From NCBI GenBank assembly GCA_030538235.1, contig JAUNUJ010000009.1:1-64000 (forward strand): 64,000 nt of DNA, written 5' to 3'. The position numbers and the translations under genes are program-made. Positions within the stretch are counted from its first letter, which is position 1, and each line of letters begins with the position of its first letter. Positions 27,573-35,379 of this stretch are shown here, piece by piece. The notes under the pieces were generated by a model that ran no database searches, was not told the origin of the DNA, and saw only the letters and a list, made by a program, of their open reading frames with translations. The stretch comes from Alcaligenaceae bacterium (lineage in GTDB: Bacteria; Pseudomonadota; Gammaproteobacteria; Burkholderiales; Burkholderiaceae_B).

Positions 27573-29396
27573 TTAGTTGGGATCTTTGCTTTCCAGAAGC
27601 TCCCAACGTTCAAAAAGCTTTTCTAGTTCGCTATTTAGTAATTCCAGTTCTTCTTGAATTGTTTGGGCCTTGTTTGAACCATCAGCATACGTGTCCGGGT
27701 GACTGAGTTGCTCGGATAGTGATGTTTGTTTTGCTTCTAGTTTGGCGATTTTTTCGGGCAACTCGTCCAGTTCTTTTTGTTCCCAAGGACTGATGCGATT
27801 GGAGCGCGAAGCGCGCGGCTTTTGCTCATCTGGTGTTTTGTCGGTGTTGCCTTCGGCGTCACTTTTTTCCTTGTTATCATTGTTGGCTAGGGATTTGTTT
27901 TGGGTGCTCTGTTCTAACCAGTCTTCATAGCCGCCGACGTAATCACGCCACCTTGCATCGCCCTCATAAGCGATGGTCTGAGTGACCACATTATCCAGGA
28001 AACTGCGGTCATGGCTTACTAAAAGCACCGTGCCCTTGAAATCCTGGATTAGCTCTTCCAGGAGTTCTAAAGTTTCAATATCAAGGTCGTTAGTGGGTTC
28101 GTCCATGACCAAGACATTGGCTGGACGGGCAAACAGGCGGGCCATGAGGAGGCGGGCACGCTCACCACCGGAAAGACTGCTTACCGGCGATTGAGCGCGA
28201 GCAGGGGAGAATAAAAAATCTCCTAGATAACTCATCACGTGTTGACGCTTATCACCAATCTCGATCCATTCGCTGCCTGGGTTAATGACTTCGGTTAATC
28301 TAGCATTTTCATCAAGCTGCTCGCGCATCTGGTCAAAATAAGCGATATTTAAATTGGTGCCTAGTTTAACCGTGCCTTCTTTAGGCTCTAATAAGCCTAA
28401 GATGATTTTTAATAAAGTGGTTTTACCGACACCGTTAGGGCCGATTAATCCAATGCGGTCACCACGCAAAATTGTCGTGCTGTAATCTCTGATGACTTCC
28501 TTGTCACCAAAGCTGTGTGAGATGTTTTCCAGTTCTGCCACGATCTTGCCCGATCGATCGCCGGCATCAATTGCAAAGTTGACATTGCCCTGTACTTCAC
28601 GGCGAGCCTGGCGTTCGACTCTTAGGGCCTTAAGTCGACGGACGCGCCCTTCGTTACGCGTGCGACGTGCCTCAACACCTTTGCGAATCCAGACTTCCTC
28701 TTGGGCTAGGAACTTGTCGAAACGCTCTTGTTCTTTAGCTTCGGCAGCTAACCACTCGGCTTTATGTACTTGCCAGCGGCTGAAGTTTCCGGGGAAACTG
28801 AATAACTGACCACGATCCAGTTCAACAATACGATTTGTGACATTATCCAAGAAGCGGCGGTCATGGGTAATAATCATGCAAGTCACACCGCTTTGCTTAA
28901 TTTGTTGCTCTAACCAACGGATACCCTCAAAGTCAAGGTGGTTGGTGGGTTCATCCAATAAAAGTAAATCCGCTTGTTCGACAAAGGCACGTGCCAAGGC
29001 AATACGTTTACGAGTGCCACCGGATAGGCCGGCGACCTTGGCCTCAGGATTAAGACCTAAATCGTCAATGATAGCCTGTGCTCTGGAGGGCTTAGCCCAA
29101 TCCTCAGTGTCTAAATAATTACCGGTAATAGCATCTAATACGCTAGCTTCTGGATCCAGATCCGGCTCTTGCTCGACGGTGATGACTTTAAGGCCGCTTT
29201 TGCGTTGAATCTCACCGTCATCGGCTTCGGTACGACCATCAAGTAAGCGCAGCAGCGAGGATTTGCCGGCACCGTTACGGCCGATTAAGCCAATCCGTTC
29301 GCCCTCGGCAATAATCAAGTCTGCCTGATCCAAGAGGGCGTGATGACCATAAGAAAGGCTGGCTTTGAGTAGAGTGATAAGAGCATGAGCGGACAT
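27573..29396 (-). CDS. uup: ABC-F family ATPase Uup
   Basis: Uup is a soluble tandem-ATPase protein that acts on ribosomes and affects transposon excision. I place the start at ATG 29396 (MSAHALITLLKASLSYG), since the 20 residues upstream resemble no family member; the protein is 607 residues. The first cassette has GRNGAGKSS, LSGGTRKR and LLLLDEPTNHLD. The second has GPNGVGKTT, LSGGERAR and VLVMDEPTNDLD. The inter-domain linker and the charged C-terminal coiled coil (about residues 520-607, DNA-binding in E. coli Uup) are both present. No ribosome binding site is obvious. Confidence 0.92.
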   Translation of the reverse strand: MSAHALITLLKASLSYGHHALLDQADLIIAEGERIGLIGRNGAGKSSLLRLLDGRTEADDGEIQRKSGLKVITVEQEPDLDPEASVLDAITGNYLDTEDWAKPSRAQAIIDDLGLNPEAKVAGLSGGTRKRIALARAFVEQADLLLLDEPTNHLDFEGIRWLEQQIKQSGVTCMIITHDRRFLDNVTNRIVELDRGQLFSFPGNFSRWQVHKAEWLAAEAKEQERFDKFLAQEEVWIRKGVEARRTRNEGRVRRLKALRVERQARREVQGNVNFAIDAGDRSGKIVAELENISHSFGDKEVIRDYSTTILRGDRIGLIGPNGVGKTTLLKIILGLLEPKEGTVKLGTNLNIAYFDQMREQLDENARLTEVINPGSEWIEIGDKRQHVMSYLGDFLFSPARAQSPVSSLSGGERARLLMARLFARPANVLVMDEPTNDLDIETLELLEELIQDFKGTVLLVSHDRSFLDNVVTQTIAYEGDARWRDYVGGYEDWLEQSTQNKSLANNDNKEKSDAEGNTDKTPDEQKPRASRSNRISPWEQKELDELPEKIAKLEAKQTSLSEQLSHPDTYADGSNKAQTIQEELELLNSELEKLFERWELLESKDPN

Positions 29397-29578
29397 AAAA
29401 AATATAAAAATAGTGTAAATAAGAAAGCTGAAGTCGATATTATAGAGTAACTGCACTGCTTGAGTTCAAAACTAAGCAATGAGCTGTTCGGGCTACTGCT
29501 GTATAGAGCGCTAAAAAACTGTCGTTATATCTGAAAACTCTTAATTTCAAAAAAATCATCGTGTGGGGGAGAGAGTTT

Positions 29579-29677
29579 ATGATATCGAACATTGACGTTG
29601 CGTCAGTTTTAACTATAAATTTAATCCTTTGTTCAGTTGTTGCTTATTTAATACATTTTTTATATAAGATTTATTAA
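29579..29677 (+). CDS. Possible 32-residue single-span membrane protein
   Basis: A short frame opens at ATG 29579 after an excellent purine-rich ribosome binding site (GGGGGAGAGAG, five bases away) and ends at TAA 29675. It encodes MISNIDVASVLTINLILCSV, then VAYLIHFLYKIY. This is one hydrophobic segment of about 20 residues flanked by a polar N-terminus and a basic C-terminus. I do not recognise a family. The strong ribosome binding site and the membrane-helix pattern support a real gene; its small size and AT-rich setting argue for caution. Confidence 0.4.
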   Translation: MISNIDVASVLTINLILCSVVAYLIHFLYKIY

Positions 29678-29802
29678 ATATAACTGAAATTTAGTGATAG
29701 GCTATAAACTCGGTGAGACATAGATGCTGTAGATGATGGCATTGTGTTGTTTAAGGCGGCGTTTAATTTTGCATTTTAATACCGAAGTAAATTACTCAAC
29801 TA

Positions 29803-29816
29803 TTGATTTTAATCAA
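29803..29816. promoter_or_regulatory. FNR/Anr-type binding site
   Basis: TTGAT-TTTA-ATCAA is a perfect palindromic match to the FNR/Anr consensus. A possible -10 element, TAATCT at 29839-29844, would give a start near 29851, which puts the site centre at -41.5. That is the classic position for FNR activation of a rightward promoter. The nearest rightward gene is the Sco-thioredoxin fusion at 30106, implying a leader of about 255 bases. Confidence 0.6.
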
Positions 29817-30105
29817 TCTAAAAATGAAATCACTTTGTTAATCTAAACTTAAAGAAGGTGCTTTATCGTAGTGTTGTTTAATTACTCTCAAATGGCATTT
29901 GTCAAATTGCTCCTTGGTTTAGCCAATTGCGACAGTCATTTTTTTGCGTTACGTGCTTGAGTGAAAACAGCCCAAAACTATAAGATGATTTGTTTAGCAA
30001 GTACTGGCGTTACATTAGCTGCAACTCGTCTTTTTGATATATGTCGTGATACCACGGTGTTGCAGTTTTATATTGGATTTGCCACAAGGATAAGGAAATC
30101 AACAT

Positions 30106-31215
30106 ATGCTAAGAAAAATACTCACAAAGCTTTTAGTTTGCTCCTTAGTGCTTTTTAGCGGAACGGTTTATGCCCAAAAAATCACTTTCGATTTAGTAGA
30201 TCCTAAGGGACAGGTAACTCACGAGAGTTACCCTGGCAAGTATTTGCTGCTAGCAATCGGATATACCTCTTGTCCTGATATTTGTCCTACCACTTTGTAT
30301 GAATATGGTATGTCGATGAAGGCGATCAAGAATCCTGATGCTATTCAGCCCTTGTTTGTGACTATCGATCCGACAAATGATGAAGTCAATCGCTTAAATG
30401 CTTATACAGGTTTCTTTGATAAACGCATTGTGGGACTGACAGGCACCAAGGAAAATATTAAAGACCTAGCTGATCAGTTGGGTGCAACCTATGGTTATAG
30501 TCTTAACGGCAAGCGCATCGAGGATCCTGAGCCGGGCATGTCTTACACGGTTTATCACAGTGCGATTATTTATTTGATTAGTCCCGAACGTGAAATTGTT
30601 GACGCTTATGATTATCTAATTGGGGTCGAGGGACTGACTGAGGCATTAGATGAGGCTCTGGGTGAGCCTGAGGGGGTGGTCAACTCTCAGATTATGGCTT
30701 CTGCAGAGGCAGTAGAGCCTAAAATGACGGCGGAGGCCACAGCCCAGACTAGCGCAGTGACAACCCAAGATCAAGCGCTTAGTTGCGCACTACCAGAGGG
30801 TTTTGTTGCGACGAATGAGGCGCCTGAGTTGGCTGCAGTCGTTGATTCAGCACCCGAAGCAAAAGTCAGTTTATTAAATTTATGGGCAATTTGGTGTCAA
30901 CCTTGCCGTGTCGAATTACCTATCTTGGATAAGTTCGCAGCGGAACAAGACGAGATGTCAATTATTGCTCTGAACTTAAATGATAAAGAAGATAAGATTG
31001 CCGAATTCTTTGAGGCGGGGGCAATTAAACACCTGAGTCCTCAGAGCACAGAAGATGGCACGCTTTTACGTCGCTTAGGCGGCATGGGGTTACCGTTTAA
31101 TGCGCTATATGTTGATGGCAAGGCAGTAGCAATTAAAAACGGCATCATTAAAGAAACCGAAGCACTTAGTCTCTATGCTCAGTGTGTGAACACAGCAGTA
31201 GCTAATAAGCTTTGA
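30106..31215 (+). CDS. Sco1/SenC copper protein fused to a thioredoxin-like domain
   Basis: The 369-residue exported protein has two redox modules. After a signal peptide (about residues 1-23), a Sco1/SenC domain carries the Cu ligands C56 and C60 (TSCPDICP) and H151 (YHSAIIYL), as in cytochrome oxidase Cu(A) assembly factors. An alanine/threonine-rich linker (about 195-230) leads to a TlpA-like thioredoxin domain with CxxC at C264/C267 (WAIWCQPCRVELP) and a cis-proline loop GMGLPFNALY. Joining Sco to its likely reductant in one chain is unusual. ATG 30106 follows AAGGA. A PCu(A)C gene begins 29 bases downstream, supporting a copper-delivery role. Confidence 0.87.
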   Translation: MLRKILTKLLVCSLVLFSGTVYAQKITFDLVDPKGQVTHESYPGKYLLLAIGYTSCPDICPTTLYEYGMSMKAIKNPDAIQPLFVTIDPTNDEVNRLNAYTGFFDKRIVGLTGTKENIKDLADQLGATYGYSLNGKRIEDPEPGMSYTVYHSAIIYLISPEREIVDAYDYLIGVEGLTEALDEALGEPEGVVNSQIMASAEAVEPKMTAEATAQTSAVTTQDQALSCALPEGFVATNEAPELAAVVDSAPEAKVSLLNLWAIWCQPCRVELPILDKFAAEQDEMSIIALNLNDKEDKIAEFFEAGAIKHLSPQSTEDGTLLRRLGGMGLPFNALYVDGKAVAIKNGIIKETEALSLYAQCVNTAVANKL

Positions 31216-31244
31216 TAACTTAATTAATCTAATGAGGTAGTAAC

Positions 31245-31721
31245 ATGAAGAAAACTTTATTTTTGACCGCAGTGTTAATGGCTTTTGCTCAAACCGCAGC
31301 AGCAGAGACTTCAACCACCACGGTTGATAACTGTGCGATTCAAGAGGTTCTGCCCGGCAAGAACATGACAGGTGCTTTTGTTAATTTCCATCACAAAGGT
31401 GCTGCTGTGGAAATCGTATCAGCTGAGATTCCTAGTGTCACTTCTCACATTGAGTTGCACTCGATGGAGATGAAGGACAATGTCATGACCATGGTTCCGT
31501 TGACCAACCCTAAGCTAGAAGAGGGTGTCAGAGAATTTAAAAAGGGCTCTGACCACGTGATGGTTATGAGCATTCCTGATGACAAATTGCCTAAGGTTGG
31601 CGAGACTCATACCATGACCTTTAAGTTTAGTAATGGTACCCAAGCCAGCTGCGATGCAATTGTTAAGTCAATTGAGGAAGTGATGAAAGAAGCAGACGCT
31701 AATATGATGATGGACCACTAA
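31245..31721 (+). CDS. PCu(A)C-type periplasmic copper chaperone
   Basis: This 158-residue exported protein (signal peptide ending near AAA-ET, residue 20) belongs to the DUF461/PCu(A)C family, which binds Cu(I) and passes it to Sco or directly to cytochrome oxidase. The metal motif is visible as H72 and M83 (IELHSMEMKDNVMTM) with H104 and M106 (SDHVMVM), close to the consensus H-x10-M-x21-H-x-M. A histidine/methionine tail (MMMDH) may add metal binding. It lies immediately after the Sco-thioredoxin gene, with AATGAGGTAG just before its start. Confidence 0.88.
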   Translation: MKKTLFLTAVLMAFAQTAAAETSTTTVDNCAIQEVLPGKNMTGAFVNFHHKGAAVEIVSAEIPSVTSHIELHSMEMKDNVMTMVPLTNPKLEEGVREFKKGSDHVMVMSIPDDKLPKVGETHTMTFKFSNGTQASCDAIVKSIEEVMKEADANMMMDH

Positions 31722-31740
31722 ACGGCTTCTGTTCTAGATA

Positions 31741-31822
31741 GCATTTCTCTAAAGCTGTTTTGTGGAAATGCTCCAAAGTTAAAAGCAACAAACAATAGCC
31801 TACCTAGTGCTATTGTTTGTTG
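31741..31822 (+). terminator. Tandem hairpins between the PCu(A)C and propeller genes
   Basis: GCATTTC (31741-31747) pairs with GAAATGC (31765-31771). A second, perfect 14-base stem joins 31786-31799 (CAACAAACAATAGC) to 31809-31822 around a nine-base loop. The 3' arm is T-rich, but no T run follows. It may attenuate or stabilise the transcript rather than end it outright. Confidence 0.45.
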
Positions 31823-31852
31823 TGATCTAAGGCGTATAAAGGGGGATTTTTT

Positions 31853-33058
31853 ATGAAAAGACGTGATTTTCTTCGCTATTCGGTAGCCGGCGGATTGGTT
31901 TTGGCTCAGCCACAGTTAGCGCTTGCAGCGATTGAGGGGCAGTCTTCATATAACCCGAGTCTTTATAATCCGACTCGCTATTTGTTTATTGCTGATAGTG
32001 AATCACCGTTTATCACGGTGTTTAATGTCATGTACGGCAAGCATATTGATTTGTTAAATTTCAATCTGAGACCGGAAACTATCGAGATTGCGCGCGACGA
32101 CTCCATGATGATCGTCGGTAATAGCGAATCCACGGATTTGATTTTATATGACTTAAAAACTCGTCTTCAGTCGAATGTGACCTTGCCTTCACCGATTCAT
32201 CGTGCGGTTTTTGTGCCTCAATCTAAACTCGTAGCGATCGGTATGAGTGACCAGTTTGGATTGCTTAATTACCAAACGGGGCAATTAACTGTTTATCCGA
32301 AACCGGTTGCAGTAGAGGAACAGGTGGAGACAGCTGAACGAGATTTTACGTTGTTGTTCAGCTCTTTTACCCGCACTTATTGGGTATTAGATGAGGACAA
32401 GCCTCAAATTTATCGTAAATCAGCTTATGACCCTGATGATACGCCTTGGGAAATTATGGATTTGTCTAAGCGTGTCAATATCACTTCAGGTTTTGATGGT
32501 GGGGTGGTTACTCCCGGAAATTACATGATGGCTCTCACCACTAAACAGGGTAACGAGGGTTATGTTTATTATATGGATGAGGATAAGGTCTACAGTACCG
32601 GACCCATGGGAACAGAGAGCTCACCTAGCGGCCCTATGGTGAGGCCATATATTGATTCATCGTTTAAGCGCGTCTTGTTTGCCGATGCGAGCGGCAATGT
32701 CGCTTTATTCGATTTCGACAAGAGTGAGCAGGCCCAGCACTTTAAGGTTGATTTTGCACCACGCAATTTCAGCACTGGCTGGTTGGAAACAACGTTGATT
32801 TTAGGCGGTGACAAGGGCGTACAGTTCCAGTCATTTAAAGATTTAGATGATAAGGTGTTTTTCGAGCTCCCTTCCGGGGTTGCCGATATGTGGGTAAGTG
32901 GTGATAGTAAAACGCTCTACATCACCCTTGATGAGGGCGATCCTAAGGTCCTGCGTTACGATATTCGTAACCGCAAAGAACTGGAGCCGATTCTTGTGCA
33001 CGGTATTATCAAAGGCGCTGCATTGCGGATGGGTAGTACCAATAGTATTTGCCATTGA
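31853..33058 (+). CDS. Tat-exported beta-propeller-like protein, function unknown
   Basis: This 401-residue protein begins with a twin-arginine signal (MKRRDFLRYSVAGGLVLAQP), so it is exported folded, often with a cofactor. The rest shows repeated short blocks such as RYLFIADSESPFITVFNV, MMIVGNSESTDLILYDL and TLYITLDEGDPKVLRYDI, the rhythm of a seven-bladed YVTN/WD40-like propeller. I cannot assign it to a named enzyme. Its position after the Sco-thioredoxin and PCu(A)C genes suggests a role in periplasmic copper or respiratory metabolism, which is inference. It has its own ribosome binding site (AAAGGGGGAT). Confidence 0.7.
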   Translation: MKRRDFLRYSVAGGLVLAQPQLALAAIEGQSSYNPSLYNPTRYLFIADSESPFITVFNVMYGKHIDLLNFNLRPETIEIARDDSMMIVGNSESTDLILYDLKTRLQSNVTLPSPIHRAVFVPQSKLVAIGMSDQFGLLNYQTGQLTVYPKPVAVEEQVETAERDFTLLFSSFTRTYWVLDEDKPQIYRKSAYDPDDTPWEIMDLSKRVNITSGFDGGVVTPGNYMMALTTKQGNEGYVYYMDEDKVYSTGPMGTESSPSGPMVRPYIDSSFKRVLFADASGNVALFDFDKSEQAQHFKVDFAPRNFSTGWLETTLILGGDKGVQFQSFKDLDDKVFFELPSGVADMWVSGDSKTLYITLDEGDPKVLRYDIRNRKELEPILVHGIIKGAALRMGSTNSICH

Positions 33059-33083
33059 TTTTTCGCTTAGCATCGCATCATAG

Positions 33084-33118
33084 GCCTGAATTTTTAATCA
33101 CATTCAGGCTCTTTTGTT
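33084..33118 (+). terminator. Intrinsic terminator after the propeller gene
   Basis: GCCTGAAT (33084-33091) pairs perfectly with ATTCAGGC (33102-33109), followed by TCTTTTGTTGTTTG. Confidence 0.85.
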
Positions 33119-33201
33119 GTTTGTTGCAACGAAGCTAAAAAAAATTACTAAATGTAGGCAATCCCTCTAAGGAACTGAACTGCATACGTTAGAATCTAAG
33201 G

Positions 33202-33600
33202 GATGGGGCAAGTCGGGCAATCGCGTGCTACGGTACGAGGAAGGTCCGGACTCCACAGGACAGAGTAGCGGCTAACAGCCGTCCATGCCTTTGGCATGAG
33301 GAATAGGGCCACAGAGACGAGACTGTTATGCGGGCTTGAGCAATTAGGCACACAGGTGGCGACTTCCACTTGTTGCGGTCAATGTAGCGAGCTGCGGTGA
33401 CTTCAGCATAGCAGGGTGAAACGCGGTAACCTCTACTCGGAGCAACATCAAATAGGCATACGCACCGCATTTATGCGGCACAGGGCGGTCCGTCCGAGTA
33501 TGCGGGTAGATGGCATGAGCTGATTAGCAATAATCAGTCTAGATGAATGATTGCCGGCGATTTATCGCTTACAGGATCCGGCCTATAGACTTGCCCCACA
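33202..33600 (+). ncRNA. rnpB: RNase P RNA, bacterial class A
   Basis: The catalytic RNA of RNase P, which matures tRNA 5' ends. The ends pair as helix P1 (GGGGCAAGTC at 33205-33214 with GACTTGCCCC at 33588-33597). Conserved core segments appear in order: GAGGAAGGTCCGGACTCCAC, ACAGAGTAGCGGCTAACAGCCG (split), AGGGTGAAACGCGGTAACC, CGGAGCAACATCAAATAGG, TAGATGAATGATTGCC, and ACAGGATCCGGCCTATAG. A plausible -10 element TAGAAT lies at 33190-33195. The small reading frames seen on either strand here are not genes. Confidence 0.97.
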
Positions 33601-33790
33601 TATTTCTATGTTGTGCTAAGCACAAATTTAGCGCTATCCCACTTGCTTGCTTAATCAGCGCCAAAAATCGCTTTTTACTTCTCTAATCAAACATTGGATT
33701 CCCACTTGGGGCTTTTAAACACAATGTTTTAACAGCTTCTGCGCCACTTGTGTTTTTTCGTATCTGTAAGCACTTGAAATTTAAACCAAG
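33601..33790. other. Region between rnpB and the terminator before mraZ
   Basis: About 190 bases with no gene. A short perfect hairpin (TTGTGC-TAA-GCACAA, 33611-33625) may shape the rnpB 3' end. The strong terminator at 33791 lies almost 200 bases beyond rnpB, so either the precursor is long or a separate short RNA is made here; the sequence alone does not decide. Confidence 0.35.
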
Positions 33791-33818
33791 AAACCCTGCG
33801 TATGCAGGGTTTTTTTTA
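33791..33818 (+). terminator. Strong intrinsic terminator between rnpB and mraZ
   Basis: AAACCCTGC (33791-33799), a GTAT tetraloop and GCAGGGTTT (33804-33812) form a perfect stem followed by T residues to 33817. It insulates the division cluster from rnpB. Confidence 0.92.
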
Positions 33819-33866
33819 GCCCTAAAAGCATGATTTAACTTGATAAAAGCTCAAAAATGTCATAAA

Positions 33867-33923
33867 GTGGAGTAAAAGGGTGTTGAAGTGGTATAAAGTG
33901 GGATGAAAAGATTAAAAGTGGGA
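33867..33923 (+). promoter_or_regulatory. Direct repeats resembling MraZ operators
   Basis: GTGG-type repeats occur at 33867, 33888, 33898 and 33918, with a variant (GGGTG) at 33878. Spacings are close to multiples of ten bases, separated by AT-rich AAA-type spacers. MraZ of E. coli binds TGGGN repeats separated by five bases ahead of its own gene. The last repeat ends only eight bases before the mraZ GTG start, so binding could block both transcription and ribosome access. Confidence 0.8.
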
Positions 33924-33930
33924 TAAAACA

Positions 33931-34362
33931 GTGATTTTTCAAGGCAACCATCCATTAACGATAGACGCGAAGGGTCGGGTAATGATACCGGCTCGGTATC
34001 GTGACGTCTTATTGGAAGGTGTCGGCGGAAAATTAACGTTCACTTGTAATTTTGACGGTGGTTTATTGGTCTATCCCAGGCCTCAATGGGAATTGAAGCT
34101 GGAAGAGATCATGAACTTACCCGCTAATCGTGCTTCAGTAAAAAGAACCCTTCTGGGTAACGCTTTTGACGTGGATATTGATAATGCAGGACGCGTTCTG
34201 ATTCCATCCCAACTCCGTGATAGAGCCGGTTTGGAAAAAGATGTGGTTTTGGTAGGTATGGGTCGCCATTTCGATCTATGGGATGCTCAGAAGTATGAGT
34301 CATTAGTAGCTGTCGATTTAGAGGCCGGTTTACCGGACGATCTCGGCGACTTCTCTCTATAA
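33931..34362 (+). CDS. mraZ: Division/cell wall cluster transcriptional regulator MraZ
   Basis: MraZ is an AbrB-fold ring-forming DNA-binding protein that represses the dcw cluster. The 143-residue protein has two tandem SpoVT/AbrB-like domains with the paired DxxGR motifs: IDAKGRVMIPARYRD near residue 12 and IDNAGRVLIPSQLRD near residue 83. The start is GTG at 33931 without a normal ribosome binding site, immediately after the GTGG repeats. It is the first gene of the dcw operon. Confidence 0.96.
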   Translation: MIFQGNHPLTIDAKGRVMIPARYRDVLLEGVGGKLTFTCNFDGGLLVYPRPQWELKLEEIMNLPANRASVKRTLLGNAFDVDIDNAGRVLIPSQLRDRAGLEKDVVLVGMGRHFDLWDAQKYESLVAVDLEAGLPDDLGDFSL

Positions 34363-34371
34363 GAGCTAGAG

Positions 34372-35361
34372 ATGAGTCAAGATTTCAGCCACACCACCGT
34401 TTTGCTTTATGCCACGGTCAACGCTTTAGTAGACCCGCACTTCAATGCGAAGTCCAAAACTGTGCATACTCCACTGCCCGCACAGCAGAAAGACGGCGTA
34501 TTTGTTGACGGGACTTTTGGAAGAGGTGGTCATAGCCGTTATTTGCTAAGCCATTTAAGCCCTAAGGCGAAGTTATTCGTGTTTGATAAGGATCCGGAGG
34601 CGATGGAAGTCGCTTTCGAGCTGCAAGCTGAGGATCCTAGAGTGATACCTGTGCATGGTGCGTTTTCTACGATGCCGGAAGTTCTGGCGGAGTATGGGCT
34701 AACTAAGGTGCAGGGCATCATGATGGATTTAGGGGTATCTTCACCGCAGTTAGATGACGCCGCTCGCGGTTTTTCATTTATGCGTGATGGGCCCCTGGAT
34801 ATGAGGATGGACACCAGTCGCGGCATCACCGCCGCCGAATGGTTAAATACCGCCTCATTCGATGAAATTAGAGGAGTGATAAAAGACTATGGCGAAGAAC
34901 GGTATGCTTTCCAGATTGCAAAGAAGATTGTTGATCGCAGGCAATCCAGCCCATTTCGTAGCACGCTCGAACTCGCCCAGCTCGTCGCTGGCGTCGTCAA
35001 GTCGCGCGAAAAGGGTCACCACCCGGCAACTCGCACCTTTCAAGCTGTACGGGTTTACATCAACCAAGAACATGAGGAACTCGCACGCAGCCTCGCGTCA
35101 GTTCTAGAACTGTTGGATGCCGGGGGGCGTTTGGCGGTAATCAGCTTTCATTCACTGGAAGATAGGCCGGTGAAACAAGCAATTGCCAAGGCTTCCAGTT
35201 TGGATCCGGCATTGGCTAAATTGCCTTTGCGCGACAGTGAGTTGCCTCAAGCTCGCATGATTAATCTCGGTAAGGTGCAGGCAAGCTCCGAAGAGGTGCA
35301 GCGCAATCCACGTTCGCGCTCGGCAATGCTGAGAGTTGCTGAACGAACGGTAGCTGAATAA
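34372..35361 (+). CDS. rsmH: 16S rRNA (cytosine1402-N4)-methyltransferase
   Basis: RsmH (MraW) methylates C1402 of 16S rRNA. The 329-residue protein shows the N-terminal HTTVLLYATVNAL (the usual H-x-x-V-L), the SAM motif VDGTFGRGGHSR, MMDLGVSSPQLDDAARGFSF, and near the end FHSLEDRPVKQ and RSRSAMLRVAE. About 20 extra residues sit between the first strand and the SAM motif. It starts nine bases after mraZ. Confidence 0.95.
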   Translation: MSQDFSHTTVLLYATVNALVDPHFNAKSKTVHTPLPAQQKDGVFVDGTFGRGGHSRYLLSHLSPKAKLFVFDKDPEAMEVAFELQAEDPRVIPVHGAFSTMPEVLAEYGLTKVQGIMMDLGVSSPQLDDAARGFSFMRDGPLDMRMDTSRGITAAEWLNTASFDEIRGVIKDYGEERYAFQIAKKIVDRRQSSPFRSTLELAQLVAGVVKSREKGHHPATRTFQAVRVYINQEHEELARSLASVLELLDAGGRLAVISFHSLEDRPVKQAIAKASSLDPALAKLPLRDSELPQARMINLGKVQASSEEVQRNPRSRSAMLRVAERTVAE

Positions 35362-35379
35362 AACCCTTAAAGGCTTGGC

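Larger units (their letters stand above)
29397..30105. other. Long intergenic region before the copper locus
   Basis: About 700 AT-rich bases separate uup from the Sco-thioredoxin gene. They hold the short candidate membrane ORF at 29579 and the FNR-type site at 29803. No RNA gene was recognised. A 65-codon frame from 29961 overlaps the next gene in another frame and looks spurious. Confidence 0.5.

Noticed and set aside
29961-30158. A 65-codon frame overlapping the start of the Sco-thioredoxin gene
   Set aside because: It begins at GTG without a good ribosome binding site, runs 53 bases into the signal peptide of the next gene in another frame, and its tail changes character at the overlap.
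33228-33470. Open frame antisense to rnpB
   Set aside because: The region is a structured RNA with clear class A RNase P core motifs; the frame is incidental.
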